Origin: Streptomyces sp. NBC_00289
GTDB lineage: Bacteria; Actinomycetota; Actinomycetes; Streptomycetales; Streptomycetaceae
Assembly: GCF_041435115.1 (NCBI RefSeq)
Contig: NZ_CP108046.1
Span: forward strand, 6,634,001-6,698,000
Length of the DNA stretch: 64,000 nt
Direction of reading: 5' to 3'
The notes under the pieces are model-generated. The model did not search any database, was not told the DNA's origin, and worked only from the letters and a program-made list of their open reading frames with translations. Below, in pieces: positions 49,344 to 58,342 of the stretch (its first letter is position 1; each line of letters opens with the position of its first letter). The position numbers and the translations under genes were made by a program.

Positions 49344-51089
49344 ATGTCGCGCACACGCTCTGTCGCCGGCCCCGTGCCGGGGGTCAACCGCCGTACCGTC
49401 CTCGCCGCGACCGCCGCGGTGTCCGTCTCCGCAGGCGTCGGCTACGCCCTGCGGCCCACCGAGAGCGCGGCCGCGACCACGGCGGAGACGCCTGTGGCGC
49501 AGTCCCGCAGAGCCCCGGCCGCGCCGCTGGCCCCGTACACCCGCGGCACCACCGTCGCCGCCGTCGCCGCCCCGCGCACGAGCTCCGGCTACCGCCGTCT
49601 CGGCGACGGCCCCGGCTGGAGCCGCACGGTCCGCGCCGAACTGGCCGCCCCCAAGTCGGGCCGGGCCGGCCGCCGTACCGCGCTCGCCGCGTTCGTGCAG
49701 CTGACCGACCTGCACCTGATGGACAGTCAGCACCCGATGCGCCTGGAGTACCTGCGCTCGACCGACGTGCACGCCTGGCGGCCGCACGAGGCGCTGTCCG
49801 TGCCCGGCGCGATCTCCCTGGTGGAGCGGATCAACGCGCTGCGCGGCGCCCCCGTCACCGGCACCCCGCTGCACTTCGCCATGACGACCGGCGACAACAC
49901 GGACAACAACGCCAAGACCGAGCTCGAGTGGTTCCTGAAGGTCATGAGCGGCGGCCGCATCACCCCCAACTCCGGGGACCCGCGCCACTACGAGGGCGTC
50001 CAGAACAGCGGTCTCAAGCAGTTCTGGAACCCCGACTCGACCGTCCGCGACGCCGACAAGCAGCGCGGCTTCCCGCACCTCGCGGGCTTCCTCGCCGCCG
50101 CGATCCGCGAGCTGAACAGCCCCGGCCTCAACCTGCCGTGGTACTCCACGGTCGGCAACCACGACGCCATGCCGCTCGGCTGCTACGGCCACGGCGACTC
50201 CTGGCTCGCCGAGTACGCCGTCGGCGGCCGGAAGCTGATGAGCCTGCCCGCGGCCGAGGCGAAGAAGCTCCAGACGTCCATCTCGAAGGCCACCGACCCC
50301 CGGGGCACCCACTTCCGCGACCTGCTCAGGGCGCACACCCGTGACATGCGGTCGGTCACGCCCGACGAGCGGCGCGCCCCGTACACCCCGGCCGAGTACG
50401 TCAGAGCCCACCTCGATCCGGCGTACCGGGGCGTGGGCCCGGTCGGTCACGGCTACTCCACCGCGAACCTCGACGCGGGCACCCAGTACTACAGCTTCCG
50501 GATCGCCGAGGACGTCATCGGCATCAGCCTCGACACCACCGACGCCGGCGGCCACTACGAGGGCTCGATCGGGACGGCCCAGCTGAACTGGCTGGACAGG
50601 ACCCTCCGCGACAACAAGGACGCGTACGCGGTCGTCTTCAGCCACCACACCAGCAAGACGATGGACAACACGCGCCCCGACCCGGCCCGCCCCGGCGAGC
50701 GCCGGCACAGCGGCGACGAGGTGATCGCCCTCCTCGGCCGTCACGCGGGCGTCCTGGCGTGGGTGAACGGCCACATCCACCGCAACGACATCACCCCGCA
50801 CGCCGCCGCGGGCGGCCGTTCCTTCTGGGAGATCTCCACCGCCTCCCACGTCGACTATCCGCAGCTCGCCCGCGTCATCGAGCTGGCCGACAACAAGGAC
50901 GGCACGCTCTCGGTCTTCACCACGCTCGTCGAGTCCGCGGCCCCGCACCGCACGGACTTCGCCGACCTCTCCCAGACGGGCCTCGCCGCCCTGTACCGCG
51001 AGCTGTCCTTCAACGCGCCGGGCGCGCGCACGGACCTGGGCGGAGCGGCCGGGGACCGCAACACGGAGCTGGTGCTGAAGAAGGGCTGA
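49344..51089 (+). CDS. Tat-exported metallophosphoesterase
   Basis: A 581-residue calcineurin-like phosphoesterase. The N-terminus is a Tat-type signal (NRRTVLAATAAVSVSAGVGYA). Metal motifs occur in order: FVQLTDLHLMDS, TTGDNTDNNAKTELEWF, YSTVGNHDAMPLG, VVFSHHTSKTM and WVNGHIHRND. Such enzymes hydrolyse phosphodiesters outside the cell, in keeping with the PHO-box-like repeats upstream. ATG 49344 has GGGGAGA upstream. It most resembles the TIGR03767-type family as I recall it. Confidence 0.9.
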   Translation: MSRTRSVAGPVPGVNRRTVLAATAAVSVSAGVGYALRPTESAAATTAETPVAQSRRAPAAPLAPYTRGTTVAAVAAPRTSSGYRRLGDGPGWSRTVRAELAAPKSGRAGRRTALAAFVQLTDLHLMDSQHPMRLEYLRSTDVHAWRPHEALSVPGAISLVERINALRGAPVTGTPLHFAMTTGDNTDNNAKTELEWFLKVMSGGRITPNSGDPRHYEGVQNSGLKQFWNPDSTVRDADKQRGFPHLAGFLAAAIRELNSPGLNLPWYSTVGNHDAMPLGCYGHGDSWLAEYAVGGRKLMSLPAAEAKKLQTSISKATDPRGTHFRDLLRAHTRDMRSVTPDERRAPYTPAEYVRAHLDPAYRGVGPVGHGYSTANLDAGTQYYSFRIAEDVIGISLDTTDAGGHYEGSIGTAQLNWLDRTLRDNKDAYAVVFSHHTSKTMDNTRPDPARPGERRHSGDEVIALLGRHAGVLAWVNGHIHRNDITPHAAAGGRSFWEISTASHVDYPQLARVIELADNKDGTLSVFTTLVESAAPHRTDFADLSQTGLAALYRELSFNAPGARTDLGGAAGDRNTELVLKKG

Positions 51090-51114
51090 CCCGCGCGGAG
51101 GACTCCGTCCGCAC

Positions 51115-51151
51115 GAGGAGGGGCCGCCCGGTGACCCGGCGGCCCCTCCTC
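51115..51151. terminator. Terminator between metallophosphoesterase and AbiEi-like gene
   Basis: A perfect 14-bp stem (GAGGAGGGGCCGCC with its complement) with a 9-base loop lies between convergent genes. Confidence 0.8.
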
Positions 51152-51179
51152 TCCCCTCCTGGTGTCGCCCGGTCCGTCA

Positions 51180-52229
51180 CTACCGGGGCAGCATCACGAC
51201 ATAGGCGGCGGGCTCCCGGTCACCGGCCGCCATCAGGGCCGTACGGATCACCGCCGCCTGCTGTTCCGTCGCGTCCCGCAGCTTCCTCGGCGTGACGTGG
51301 ACGACCGTGATGCCGAGGCGCTCCAGGTGCTCGCGCTTGCGGGCGTACTCCGACCACAGGGCGTCGTCGTCCTGCCGGTCGCCCTGCATGGGGGCGCGGG
51401 TGTCGAGTTCGACCGCCACCGCCTGTTCCGGCCAGTACGCGTCCAGACCGCCGAGGTGGGGGCCGCCGGGCAGGCGCAGGTCGACGTTCCAGACCGGGTC
51501 CGGCAGGCCGTACTCCGCGACCATCCGGTAGAGGCGGTTCTCCGCGATCGCGCGGCCCTCGGCGAGCAGGGAGTCCACCGCGTCCACCACGTGCGGCCGG
51601 CTCAGCAGCTTCGCCTGATTCAACTCCTTGACCACCGCGGCGGGTTCGCAGTGACCGGCGCGTACCGCCTCGGTCAGCAGCCGGCGTACGGCGCCCGCGT
51701 CCGTCAGTCCGGCCACGGCGTCGGCCAGGGCGCGCGGGACCGGCGCCACCGGCAGCCCGTTGACCTGTCGCGGGGCCGGCAGGCCCGCCGTCCGGACGAT
51801 GCGCGCGCACCCCGTGGCGCGCAGCCGGCGCAGCCGGGGGACCAGGACGTCGATCCGGTCCAGGGAGAGCAGCGGCGGGGTCGAGGCGAAGCCGTACAAC
51901 GTCAGCGCCGCGAGGCCGGTGATCATCGCTTCCGCGTACGCCGGCCGGTGCGGTTCCTCCGCGCCGGGCTGGGCCGGCACACCGGCCCCCCGCTCCCGTG
52001 CCGCGTACATCAGCACCGCGTGCAGCCGCTCCTCGCTGGTCGGCGGGCCGGGGTGGAGCAGGAAGACGCCGGGGAGGATCTGCTGCCAGGGGCCGCCGGC
52101 GCGGCACTGCTCGTTCGCCTCGGCGGTCGCGATGCCGTGCGAGCGGAGCTGGGCGGCCGTCATCACCCGGCGGTGCACCTCGGAGAGGTGGTGGAGCGGG
52201 CGGGGGGACAGCGGGGTGTTGTGGTTCAT
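51180..52229 (-). CDS. AbiEi-antitoxin-like protein with C-terminal DUF559-type nuclease fold
   Basis: A 349-residue protein. The N-terminal winged-helix region (VHRRVMTAAQLRSHGIATAEANEQCRAGGPWQQILPGVFLLHPG) matches AbiEi-type antitoxin domains. The C-terminus (AVAVELDTRAPMQGDRQDDDALWSEYARKREHLERLGITVVHVTPRKL) resembles the Vsr/DUF559 endonuclease fold with ELD as a possible metal residue. No toxin gene of the AbiEii type lies beside it. ATG 52229 was chosen over 52298. Such solitary proteins are common in Streptomyces; function unknown. Confidence 0.8.
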   Translation of the reverse strand: MNHNTPLSPRPLHHLSEVHRRVMTAAQLRSHGIATAEANEQCRAGGPWQQILPGVFLLHPGPPTSEERLHAVLMYAARERGAGVPAQPGAEEPHRPAYAEAMITGLAALTLYGFASTPPLLSLDRIDVLVPRLRRLRATGCARIVRTAGLPAPRQVNGLPVAPVPRALADAVAGLTDAGAVRRLLTEAVRAGHCEPAAVVKELNQAKLLSRPHVVDAVDSLLAEGRAIAENRLYRMVAEYGLPDPVWNVDLRLPGGPHLGGLDAYWPEQAVAVELDTRAPMQGDRQDDDALWSEYARKREHLERLGITVVHVTPRKLRDATEQQAAVIRTALMAAGDREPAAYVVMLPR

Positions 52230-52422
52230 GACCGGCAATCTCCCGCGTCCTGAGCGCCTCTGAACCGCTGTTACACGTCCGTCGACAAATCCGGACAAGC
52301 CTGCGCTAAAGGACGGGTGTTCGGATGCCGAAACCCCTGGTCCGTCGGGTGCGGACCAGGGGTTACGGCCCTATTGCCTGAATTCCGTAACGGCTACGAA
52401 CCGCCCAAGCTTTGGCCAGAGA

Positions 52423-55011
52423 TCACGGGGTTCGGTCGACGGTCGCCGCCGCGTCGCACGCCTGTCCCCGCAACGCCCGTGCCAGGTCGTCCCGCGCCTC
52501 CAGCACCAGACGGCGCAACGCGGGGGCCACGTCCTCGTGCGCCGCGAGCCACGCGTCCGCCGCCGCCAGCGTCTCCGGCGAGTCCTGGAGCGACGGGAAC
52601 AGGCCCTGGACGACGTGCATCGCGATCTGGATGGACCGCTCGGCCCACACCCGCTCGATCACCGCGAAGTACTTCGGGGCGTACGGCGCGAGCAGCTCCC
52701 GCTGCGAGGGCTGCGCGAAGCCCGAGATCGTCGCCTCGACCAGGGCGTTGGACAGGGCGTCGGACTCCACCAGCTGCGCCCACGCCTGCGCCTTCACCGC
52801 CTCCGAGGGTCGGGCCGCCAGACAGCGGACCTGGTGGCGCTTGCCGGACGCCGTGTCGTCCCGGGCCAGTTCGGCCGCCAGCACGGCCTCGTCCGCCACA
52901 CCGTGGGAGGCCAGCGGCTCCAGGAACGCCCAGCGCAGCTCCTGGTCCACCACGAGCCCGTCGATCTGTTCCGTCCCCTCCAGCAGGCCGCGCAGCAACT
53001 GGAGATCGGCCGGGCCCGACGCCACCGTCGCGAAGAAGCGGGCCCATGCGAGCTGGTGCTCGCTGCCCGGCTCGGCGAGCCGCAGTTCGCGCAGCGTGCC
53101 CTCCGCCAGCAACCGCCCGCCCGTCCTCCGCCAGTCCGGTGCCACGTAGTGGACCAGCGCCGAGTTCGCCCAGGCGTGCAGCATCTGCAGTACGCCGATC
53201 CCGGACTCGCGCCCCGCGAACCGCAGTACCAGGTCCACGAAGTCCCGCGCCGGCAGCAACGCGTCCCGGGTGAGGTTCCACAGCGCCGACCAGCACAGCG
53301 CCCGCGCGAGCGGGTCGGTGACGTTGCCCAGGTGACCGCGCAGCGTCTCCAGCGAGGTCTCGTCGAAACGGATCTTGCAGTACGTCAGGTCGTCGTCGTT
53401 GACGAGCACGAGATCCGGTGCCTCGGCGCCGGCCGCCTCCGTCACGACCGTGCGCGGGCCGTCGACGTCGACCTCGGCGCGGGCGTACCGCACCAGACGG
53501 CCGTCCTCCAGGCGGTACAGGCCCACCGCCACCCGGTGCGGGCGCAGCTCCGGGTGCGACTCGGCCGCCTCCTGGAGCACGGTGAGCTCGTCGATCCGGC
53601 CCTCCGCGTCCAGCAGCACCTGCGGGGTGAGGGAGTTGACCCCGGCGGTCTGCAGCCAGGACCGCGACCACGCGGCCATGTCCCGGCCGCTGGTCTCCGC
53701 CAGCGCCGACAGCAGGTCGCCCAGGCGCGTGTTGCCGTACGCGTGCCGCTTGAAGTACCGGCGCGCTCCCTCCAGGAACGCGTCCTGGCCGACGTACGCC
53801 ACCAGCTGCTTGAGCACGCTGGCACCCTTCGCGTACGTGATGCCGTCGAAGTTGAGCTTGGCGTCCTGGAGGTCGCGGATGTCGGCGGTGATCGGATGCG
53901 TGGAGGGCAGCTGGTCCGCCCGGTACGCCCACGCCTTGCGGCGGTTGGCGAAGGTGATCCAGCCGTTCTCGAACCGGGTCGCGCCGACCAGGGCGAAGGC
54001 GCCCATGAAGTCCGCGAAGGACTCCTTGAGCCACAGGTCGTCCCACCACTCCATGGTCACGAGGTCGCCGAACCACATGTGGGCCATCTCGTGCAGGATC
54101 ACGTTGGCGCGGCCCTCGTAGGACGCCTGCGTGACCTTGCCCCGGAAGATGAACTCCTCGCGGAAGGTCACCAGGCCCGGGTTCTCCATCGCGCCGAGGT
54201 TGTACTCGGGCACGAAGGCCTGGTCGTACTTCCCGAAGGGGTACGGGTAGTCGAAGTGGTCGTGGAAGAAGTCCAGGCCCTGCTTGGTGACGAGGAAGAC
54301 GTCGTCGGCGTCGAAGTAGGGCGCGAGGCCCTTGCGGCACAGGGCGCCGAGGGGGATCTCCAGCGTCGTGCCGTCGGCGAGGGTGCGGGAGTAGGAGTCC
54401 GTCACGTAGTGGTACGGGCCCGCCACCACGCAGGTGATGTACGTCGAGATCGGCTTCGTCTCCGCGAACCGCCAGACACCGTCGGTGAGTTCGCCGGCCC
54501 CGTTGCCCCAGACCGTCCAGCCCTCCGGCGCCCGCACCTCGAAGCGGAACGGGGCCTTGAGGTCGGGCTGCTCGAAGTTCGCGAAGACGCGACGCGAGTC
54601 GGCCGGTTCGTACTGGGTGTAGAGGTAGACCTCGCCGTCCTCGGGGTCGACGAAGCGGTGCATGCCCTCCCCGGTGCGGGAGTAGGCGCACTCGGCGTCG
54701 ACGACCAGCTCGTTCTCGGCGGCGAGGTCCGTCAGCGCGATCCGGGAGCCGTCGAAGACCTCGCCGGGGTCGAGGTCCTTGCCGTTGAGGGAGACGGCGG
54801 TGACACTCGGCGCGATCAGGTCGGCGAAGCTCGCCGCCCCCGGCTCGGCGCAGCGGAAGCGGATCGTGGTCACGGACCGGAAGGTCCGCGGCCCGTCCCC
54901 GGCCTCGTCGCCCACCGCGGAGCGCAGGTCGAGGGACACGTCGTACCCGTCGACGGACAGCAGGGCGGCCCGCTCCCGGGCCTCGTCGCGGGACAGGTTC
55001 TCACCGGGCAC
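52423..55011 (-). CDS. pepN: Second aminopeptidase N
   Basis: An 862-residue M1 zinc aminopeptidase, paralogous to the gene at 37145-39724. GAMENPG and HEMAHMWFGDLV hold the substrate and zinc motifs, with KESFADF for the third ligand. The N-terminal and ERAP1-like C-terminal domains align throughout with its paralogue. The GTG start is divergent from the mycothiol-linked gene with its SigR-like promoter. Two full-length PepN genes 13 kb apart suggest an old duplication. Confidence 0.95.
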   Translation of the reverse strand: MPGENLSRDEARERAALLSVDGYDVSLDLRSAVGDEAGDGPRTFRSVTTIRFRCAEPGAASFADLIAPSVTAVSLNGKDLDPGEVFDGSRIALTDLAAENELVVDAECAYSRTGEGMHRFVDPEDGEVYLYTQYEPADSRRVFANFEQPDLKAPFRFEVRAPEGWTVWGNGAGELTDGVWRFAETKPISTYITCVVAGPYHYVTDSYSRTLADGTTLEIPLGALCRKGLAPYFDADDVFLVTKQGLDFFHDHFDYPYPFGKYDQAFVPEYNLGAMENPGLVTFREEFIFRGKVTQASYEGRANVILHEMAHMWFGDLVTMEWWDDLWLKESFADFMGAFALVGATRFENGWITFANRRKAWAYRADQLPSTHPITADIRDLQDAKLNFDGITYAKGASVLKQLVAYVGQDAFLEGARRYFKRHAYGNTRLGDLLSALAETSGRDMAAWSRSWLQTAGVNSLTPQVLLDAEGRIDELTVLQEAAESHPELRPHRVAVGLYRLEDGRLVRYARAEVDVDGPRTVVTEAAGAEAPDLVLVNDDDLTYCKIRFDETSLETLRGHLGNVTDPLARALCWSALWNLTRDALLPARDFVDLVLRFAGRESGIGVLQMLHAWANSALVHYVAPDWRRTGGRLLAEGTLRELRLAEPGSEHQLAWARFFATVASGPADLQLLRGLLEGTEQIDGLVVDQELRWAFLEPLASHGVADEAVLAAELARDDTASGKRHQVRCLAARPSEAVKAQAWAQLVESDALSNALVEATISGFAQPSQRELLAPYAPKYFAVIERVWAERSIQIAMHVVQGLFPSLQDSPETLAAADAWLAAHEDVAPALRRLVLEARDDLARALRGQACDAAATVDRTP

Positions 55012-55088
55012 GGGCGGTACTCCCTCGGGCGGCGTTCAGTATGTGGACAGCACCGATCCTGCCATGCGCCCCTGACCGCGGGCACCCG

Positions 55089-55114
55089 GGAATGGGGCGG
55101 TGGGAGTCGGTGTT
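55089..55114 (+). promoter_or_regulatory. SigR-type promoter GGAAT-N18-GTT
   Basis: GGAAT at 55089-55093, exactly 18 bases, then GTT at 55112-55114, matches the SigR (thiol-oxidative stress) promoter form. It lies 34 bp before the start of a mycothiol-dependent-type oxidoreductase gene, a fitting target. Confidence 0.75.
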
Positions 55115-55147
55115 GCCAGGGCAGACGACCACCTTCCGAGGAGAGCC

Positions 55148-55810
55148 ATGCCCGAGACAGCGACCACCTCCGCCAGGACCCCCGTCGACTTCTGGTTCGA
55201 CCCGCTGTGCCCCTGGGCCTGGATGACCTCCCGGTGGGTGCTGGAAGTGGAGAAGGTCCGGGACATCGAGGTCCGCTGGCACATCATGAGCCTGGCGGTG
55301 CTGAACGAGCCCAAGCTGGACGAGCTGCCCGAGGAGTACCGCGAGATGCTCGCGGTCAAGGCCTGGCAGCCGGTGCGCGTGGTGACCGCGGCCTGGCAGA
55401 AGCACGGCGCCGACATACTCGGCCCGCTCTACAACGCGCTCGGCACCCGCATCCACAACCAGGGTGAGGGCCCCACCCTGGAGGCCATCGCCGGCGCCCT
55501 GGCGGACGTCGGCCTGCCCGCCGACCTGATCGACTACGCGGAGCAGGAGAACTTCGAGTTCGACGCCGAGCTGCGCGCCTCCCACAAGGAGGGCATCGAC
55601 AAGGTCGGCCAGGACGTCGGCACCCCGGTCATCGCCGTCCCCGGCCCCGACGGCGAGCAGCTCGCCTTCTTCGGCCCGGTCGTCACCCCCGCCCCCCAGG
55701 GCGAGGCCGCCGCCAGGCTCTGGGACGGCACCCTCGCGGTCGCCTCCGTCCCGGGCTTCTACGAGCTCAAGCGCACCCGCACGGCCGGCCCGGACTTCAG
55801 CAACCTGTAG
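55148..55810 (+). CDS. Mycothiol-dependent nitroreductase-like DsbA-family protein
   Basis: A 220-residue thioredoxin-fold protein of the DsbA/FrnE class, closest in pattern to mycobacterial Rv2466c. The active site is FWFDPLCPWAWMTSRWVLEVEKV. The first Cys is kept, but the second is Ala (CPWA rather than CPWC). Later segments LYNALGTRIHNQGEG and DVGTPVIAVPG with the cis-Pro fit the family. Loss of the resolving Cys points to a monothiol mechanism with mycothiol. The start has GAGGAG upstream and a SigR-like promoter. Transcribed alone. Confidence 0.88.
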   Translation: MPETATTSARTPVDFWFDPLCPWAWMTSRWVLEVEKVRDIEVRWHIMSLAVLNEPKLDELPEEYREMLAVKAWQPVRVVTAAWQKHGADILGPLYNALGTRIHNQGEGPTLEAIAGALADVGLPADLIDYAEQENFEFDAELRASHKEGIDKVGQDVGTPVIAVPGPDGEQLAFFGPVVTPAPQGEAAARLWDGTLAVASVPGFYELKRTRTAGPDFSNL

Positions 55811-55842
55811 GCGTCCGCGCACCCGGCGTCGCAGGCAGGGAG

Positions 55843-55873
55843 AACCCCCGCGAGTCACGTCCTCGCGGGGGTT
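55843..55873. terminator. Terminator after the DsbA-family gene
   Basis: AACCCCCGCGAG and CTCGCGGGGGTT form a perfect 12-bp stem with a 7-base loop, followed by TTCCCTCTTT on the plus strand. This is one of the few terminators here with a pyrimidine-rich tail. Confidence 0.85.
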
Positions 55874-56007
55874 TCCCTCTTTCCGCCCGCCGGCGTGAAG
55901 GGTGAGAAGACGATCACGTCGGCCAGCGTGTAGACGGGCAGGAGAGGCGTCCCCTCCGGCCTGCGGTCACTCTTGTCGCGAAGGACTTGTTGCAACTAGT
56001 TCGCAAC
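55855..56007 (-). other. Possible remnant of a regulator gene with an AT-rich dyad
   Basis: An AT-rich island holds GTTGC-AACTAGTT-C-GCAAC (55989-56007), a strong dyad like a repressor operator. Downstream on the minus strand a 46-codon frame (55855-55995, TTG start only) reads like a protein end: LQQVLRDKSDRRPEGTPLL and VYTLADVIVFSPFTP. It loosely recalls a GntR winged helix. It lacks a convincing start and overlaps a terminator, so it may be a decayed gene. Confidence 0.3.
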
Positions 56008-56044
56008 TACAGATTAACAACAACAAGGGGGCCGGGGGCAACGC

Positions 56045-56078
56045 AAAGGCCCCCGCGTGTCTCCACGCGAGGGCCTTT
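56045..56078 (-). terminator. Terminator of the sulfonate operon
   Basis: AAAGGCCC with GGGCCTTT and an inner CGCGTG/CACGCG stem form a long hairpin 10 bp after the TauD-type stop. It is followed on the minus strand by a TTT-rich tail. Confidence 0.8.
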
Positions 56079-56087
56079 CGTGCGGGG

Positions 56088-56984
56088 TTACGCCGCTACG
56101 GGGGTGTAGTGCGAGGCGTCCCCCTGGATCGAGTAGCTCTCCTTGCCCTCGATGCCCACCGGCACGTCACCGGCGACGGTCACCCGGTGCAGGCGGCGGG
56201 GCAGCCCGTCGTAGTTGTCGATGGCGTAGTGCTGGGTGATGCGGTTGTCGAACAGGACCAGCTGGTTCGGCGACCAGCGGTGCCGCAGGATGTTCTCCGG
56301 CCGGGTCACATACGTCTGGAGCAGGTCCAGGAGCTTGCGGGACTCGCCCACCGACAGCCCCACGAGCCGCTGCGCGAACCCGCCGATGAACAGTCCGCGC
56401 TCGCCGGTCAGCGGGTGGACACGGACCACGGGGTGCACCGTGCGGAACTTGATGGACGTGAACTGGGCGCGCTGGGCGGCGTGTTCCTCGTCGAGCGCCT
56501 CCTCGGGCACCGCGTAGTCGTAGTCGTTGGTGTGCTCGGCCCACAGGGTGTCGGCCAGCGTGCGCAGCGGCTCCGGCAGGTCGCGGTAGGCGGCCGCGGA
56601 GCTGGCGATCAGGGTCTCGCCGCCGTACGGCGGGACGGTGATGCTGCGCAGGGTGCTGGCCTGTGGCGGGTTGAGGACGAAGGTGACGTCGGTGTGCCAG
56701 TGGTTGGCGGCGCGGCCGCGCTCGCTGTCGACGGGCAGCACGTTCGGGACGCCGTCGACCGAGGGCACGGTCGGGTGGGCGGTGGTGGTGTCGCCGAAGT
56801 GGCGGACGAAGGCCTGCTGGCCCTCGTCGTCCAGGTTCACGTCGTCGAACACCAGGGCCTTGTGGAGGTTGAGCGCCTCCCGCAGGGCGGCGACGGTCCC
56901 CTCGTCGAGCGGCTTGGAGATGTCGACGCCGGACACCTGGGCGCCGATCCTCGCGGTGACCTTGCGGATCTCGATGTCGGACAT
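56088..56984 (-). CDS. TauD/TfdA-family Fe(II)/2-oxoglutarate dioxygenase
   Basis: A 298-residue dioxygenase. The iron ligands are HWHTDVTF (His-x-Asp, about 92-97) and a distal His in RRLHRVTVAGD near the C-terminus. The 2-oxoglutarate Arg lies in the same region. Family members release sulfite from taurine or alkyl sulfonates. It is the last gene of an operon with an FMN monooxygenase and an SsuABC-type importer, which supports sulfonate or sulfate-ester use. ATG 56984 was chosen; the longer frame overlaps the monooxygenase gene on the same strand. Confidence 0.92.
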   Translation of the reverse strand: MSDIEIRKVTARIGAQVSGVDISKPLDEGTVAALREALNLHKALVFDDVNLDDEGQQAFVRHFGDTTTAHPTVPSVDGVPNVLPVDSERGRAANHWHTDVTFVLNPPQASTLRSITVPPYGGETLIASSAAAYRDLPEPLRTLADTLWAEHTNDYDYAVPEEALDEEHAAQRAQFTSIKFRTVHPVVRVHPLTGERGLFIGGFAQRLVGLSVGESRKLLDLLQTYVTRPENILRHRWSPNQLVLFDNRITQHYAIDNYDGLPRRLHRVTVAGDVPVGIEGKESYSIQGDASHYTPVAA

Positions 56985-56995
56985 GTGCGGTCCTC

Positions 56996-58342
56996 TCAGG
57001 CGGTGGCGAGTGCCGGGGTGGCGGTGACGTGCTGGTTGGCGGGGCGCGGAAGGCCGTAGCGCTCCCGCAGGGTGCGGCGCGGGCCGTACTCCGTGCGGAG
57101 CAGGCCCCGGGCGCGCAGGATCGGCACGACCTGGTCGACGAAGGTCTCCAGGCCCGACGGCAGGACGGCCGGCATGATGTTGAAGCCGTCGGCCGCGCCG
57201 AGTGTGAACCACCGCTCGATCGCGTCGGCGACCTGTTCGGGCGTACCGGCGAAGGTGAGGTGCCCGCGCCCGCCGCCGAGCCGCCCGACCAGCTGCCGCA
57301 CGGTGAGGCGGTCGCGCCGGGCCAGCTCCACCACGAGCGTGTAGCGGCTCTTTGCGCCCTCGATCGCGCTCTCCGGGGGCAGGTCGGCGGGCAGCGGGGC
57401 GTCCAGCTCCAGCGTGCCCGGCTCCAGTTGCAGCAGGCTCTCCAGTCGGCCCACGCCGTGCGTGTACACGATGTGGTCCTCCAGGACCCGCTCGTTCGCC
57501 CGCGCCTCGGCCTCCGTCGACCCGATCACCGGGACGATGCCGGGCAGCACCTTGATGTGTTCGGGGTCCCGGCCGGCCGCCGCCGTGCGGGACTTGAGGT
57601 CGGCGTAGAAGGCCTGTGCGTCGGCCAGGGTCTGCTGGGCGGTGAACACCGCCTCCGCGTACCGCGCGGCGAAGTTCTTGCCGTCCTCGGAGGAGCCCGC
57701 CTGCACGAGCAGCGGGTAACCCTGCGGCGAGCGGGGGACGTTGAGCGCCCCCTCGACCTGGAAGTACGTCCCCTGGTGCCGGGGTGGATGGATCTTGCTG
57801 TCGTCGCCCCAGACACCGGTCGCCTTGTCGGCGACGATCGTGTCGTCCTCCCAGCTGTCCCACAGTTTGAGGGCCACGTCGAGGAACTCCGAGGCGCGGG
57901 CGTAGCGGTCGGCGTGCGCGGGCTCGGCGTCCAGACCGAAGTTGCGGGCGGCCTCCGCGCCGGCCGTGGTGACGATGTTCCAGCCCGCTCTGCCGCCGCT
58001 GATGATGTCCAGGGAGGCGAACTTGCGGGCCAGGTTGTAGGGGGAGTTGTAGGAGGTCGAGGCGGTGGCGATCAGGCCGATGTGCTCGGTGGCCGTCGCC
58101 AGGGCGGTGAGCAGGGTCAGCGGCTCCAGGGCGCCGGCCGGACGCTGGGCGACACTGCCCCACAGCTGCGGCCCGTCGGCGAGGAACAGCGAGTCGAAGG
58201 TGCCGCGTTCGGCGGTCCGGGCCAGACGCACGTAGTGCGCCAGGTCCACATGGGCGTACGGGTCGCTCTCCGGCAGTCGCCACGACGCCTCGTGGTGGCC
58301 GGTGCTCATCAGGAACGCGTTGAGGTGCAGCTGACGGGTCAC
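56996..58342 (-). CDS. LLM-class FMN-dependent monooxygenase (NtaA/SnaA/DszA type)
   Basis: A 448-residue luciferase-like monooxygenase. Typical segments are LHLNAFLMSTGHHEASWRLPES at the N-terminus, TLLTALATATEHIGLIATASTSYNSPYNLARKFASLDIISGGRAGWNIVTTA, and LVQAGSSEDGKNFAARYAEAVFT. It needs reduced FMN from a separate reductase, not seen nearby. In this operon it likely cleaves C-S bonds. The GTG at 58342 overlaps the SsuB-type stop by 4 bp. Confidence 0.93.
   Translation of the reverse strand: MTRQLHLNAFLMSTGHHEASWRLPESDPYAHVDLAHYVRLARTAERGTFDSLFLADGPQLWGSVAQRPAGALEPLTLLTALATATEHIGLIATASTSYNSPYNLARKFASLDIISGGRAGWNIVTTAGAEAARNFGLDAEPAHADRYARASEFLDVALKLWDSWEDDTIVADKATGVWGDDSKIHPPRHQGTYFQVEGALNVPRSPQGYPLLVQAGSSEDGKNFAARYAEAVFTAQQTLADAQAFYADLKSRTAAAGRDPEHIKVLPGIVPVIGSTEAEARANERVLEDHIVYTHGVGRLESLLQLEPGTLELDAPLPADLPPESAIEGAKSRYTLVVELARRDRLTVRQLVGRLGGGRGHLTFAGTPEQVADAIERWFTLGAADGFNIMPAVLPSGLETFVDQVVPILRARGLLRTEYGPRRTLRERYGLPRPANQHVTATPALATA

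Noticed and set aside
55902..57059. A 385-codon plus-strand frame across the TauD gene
   Set aside because: It is antisense to a well-supported dioxygenase gene and lacks any domain.
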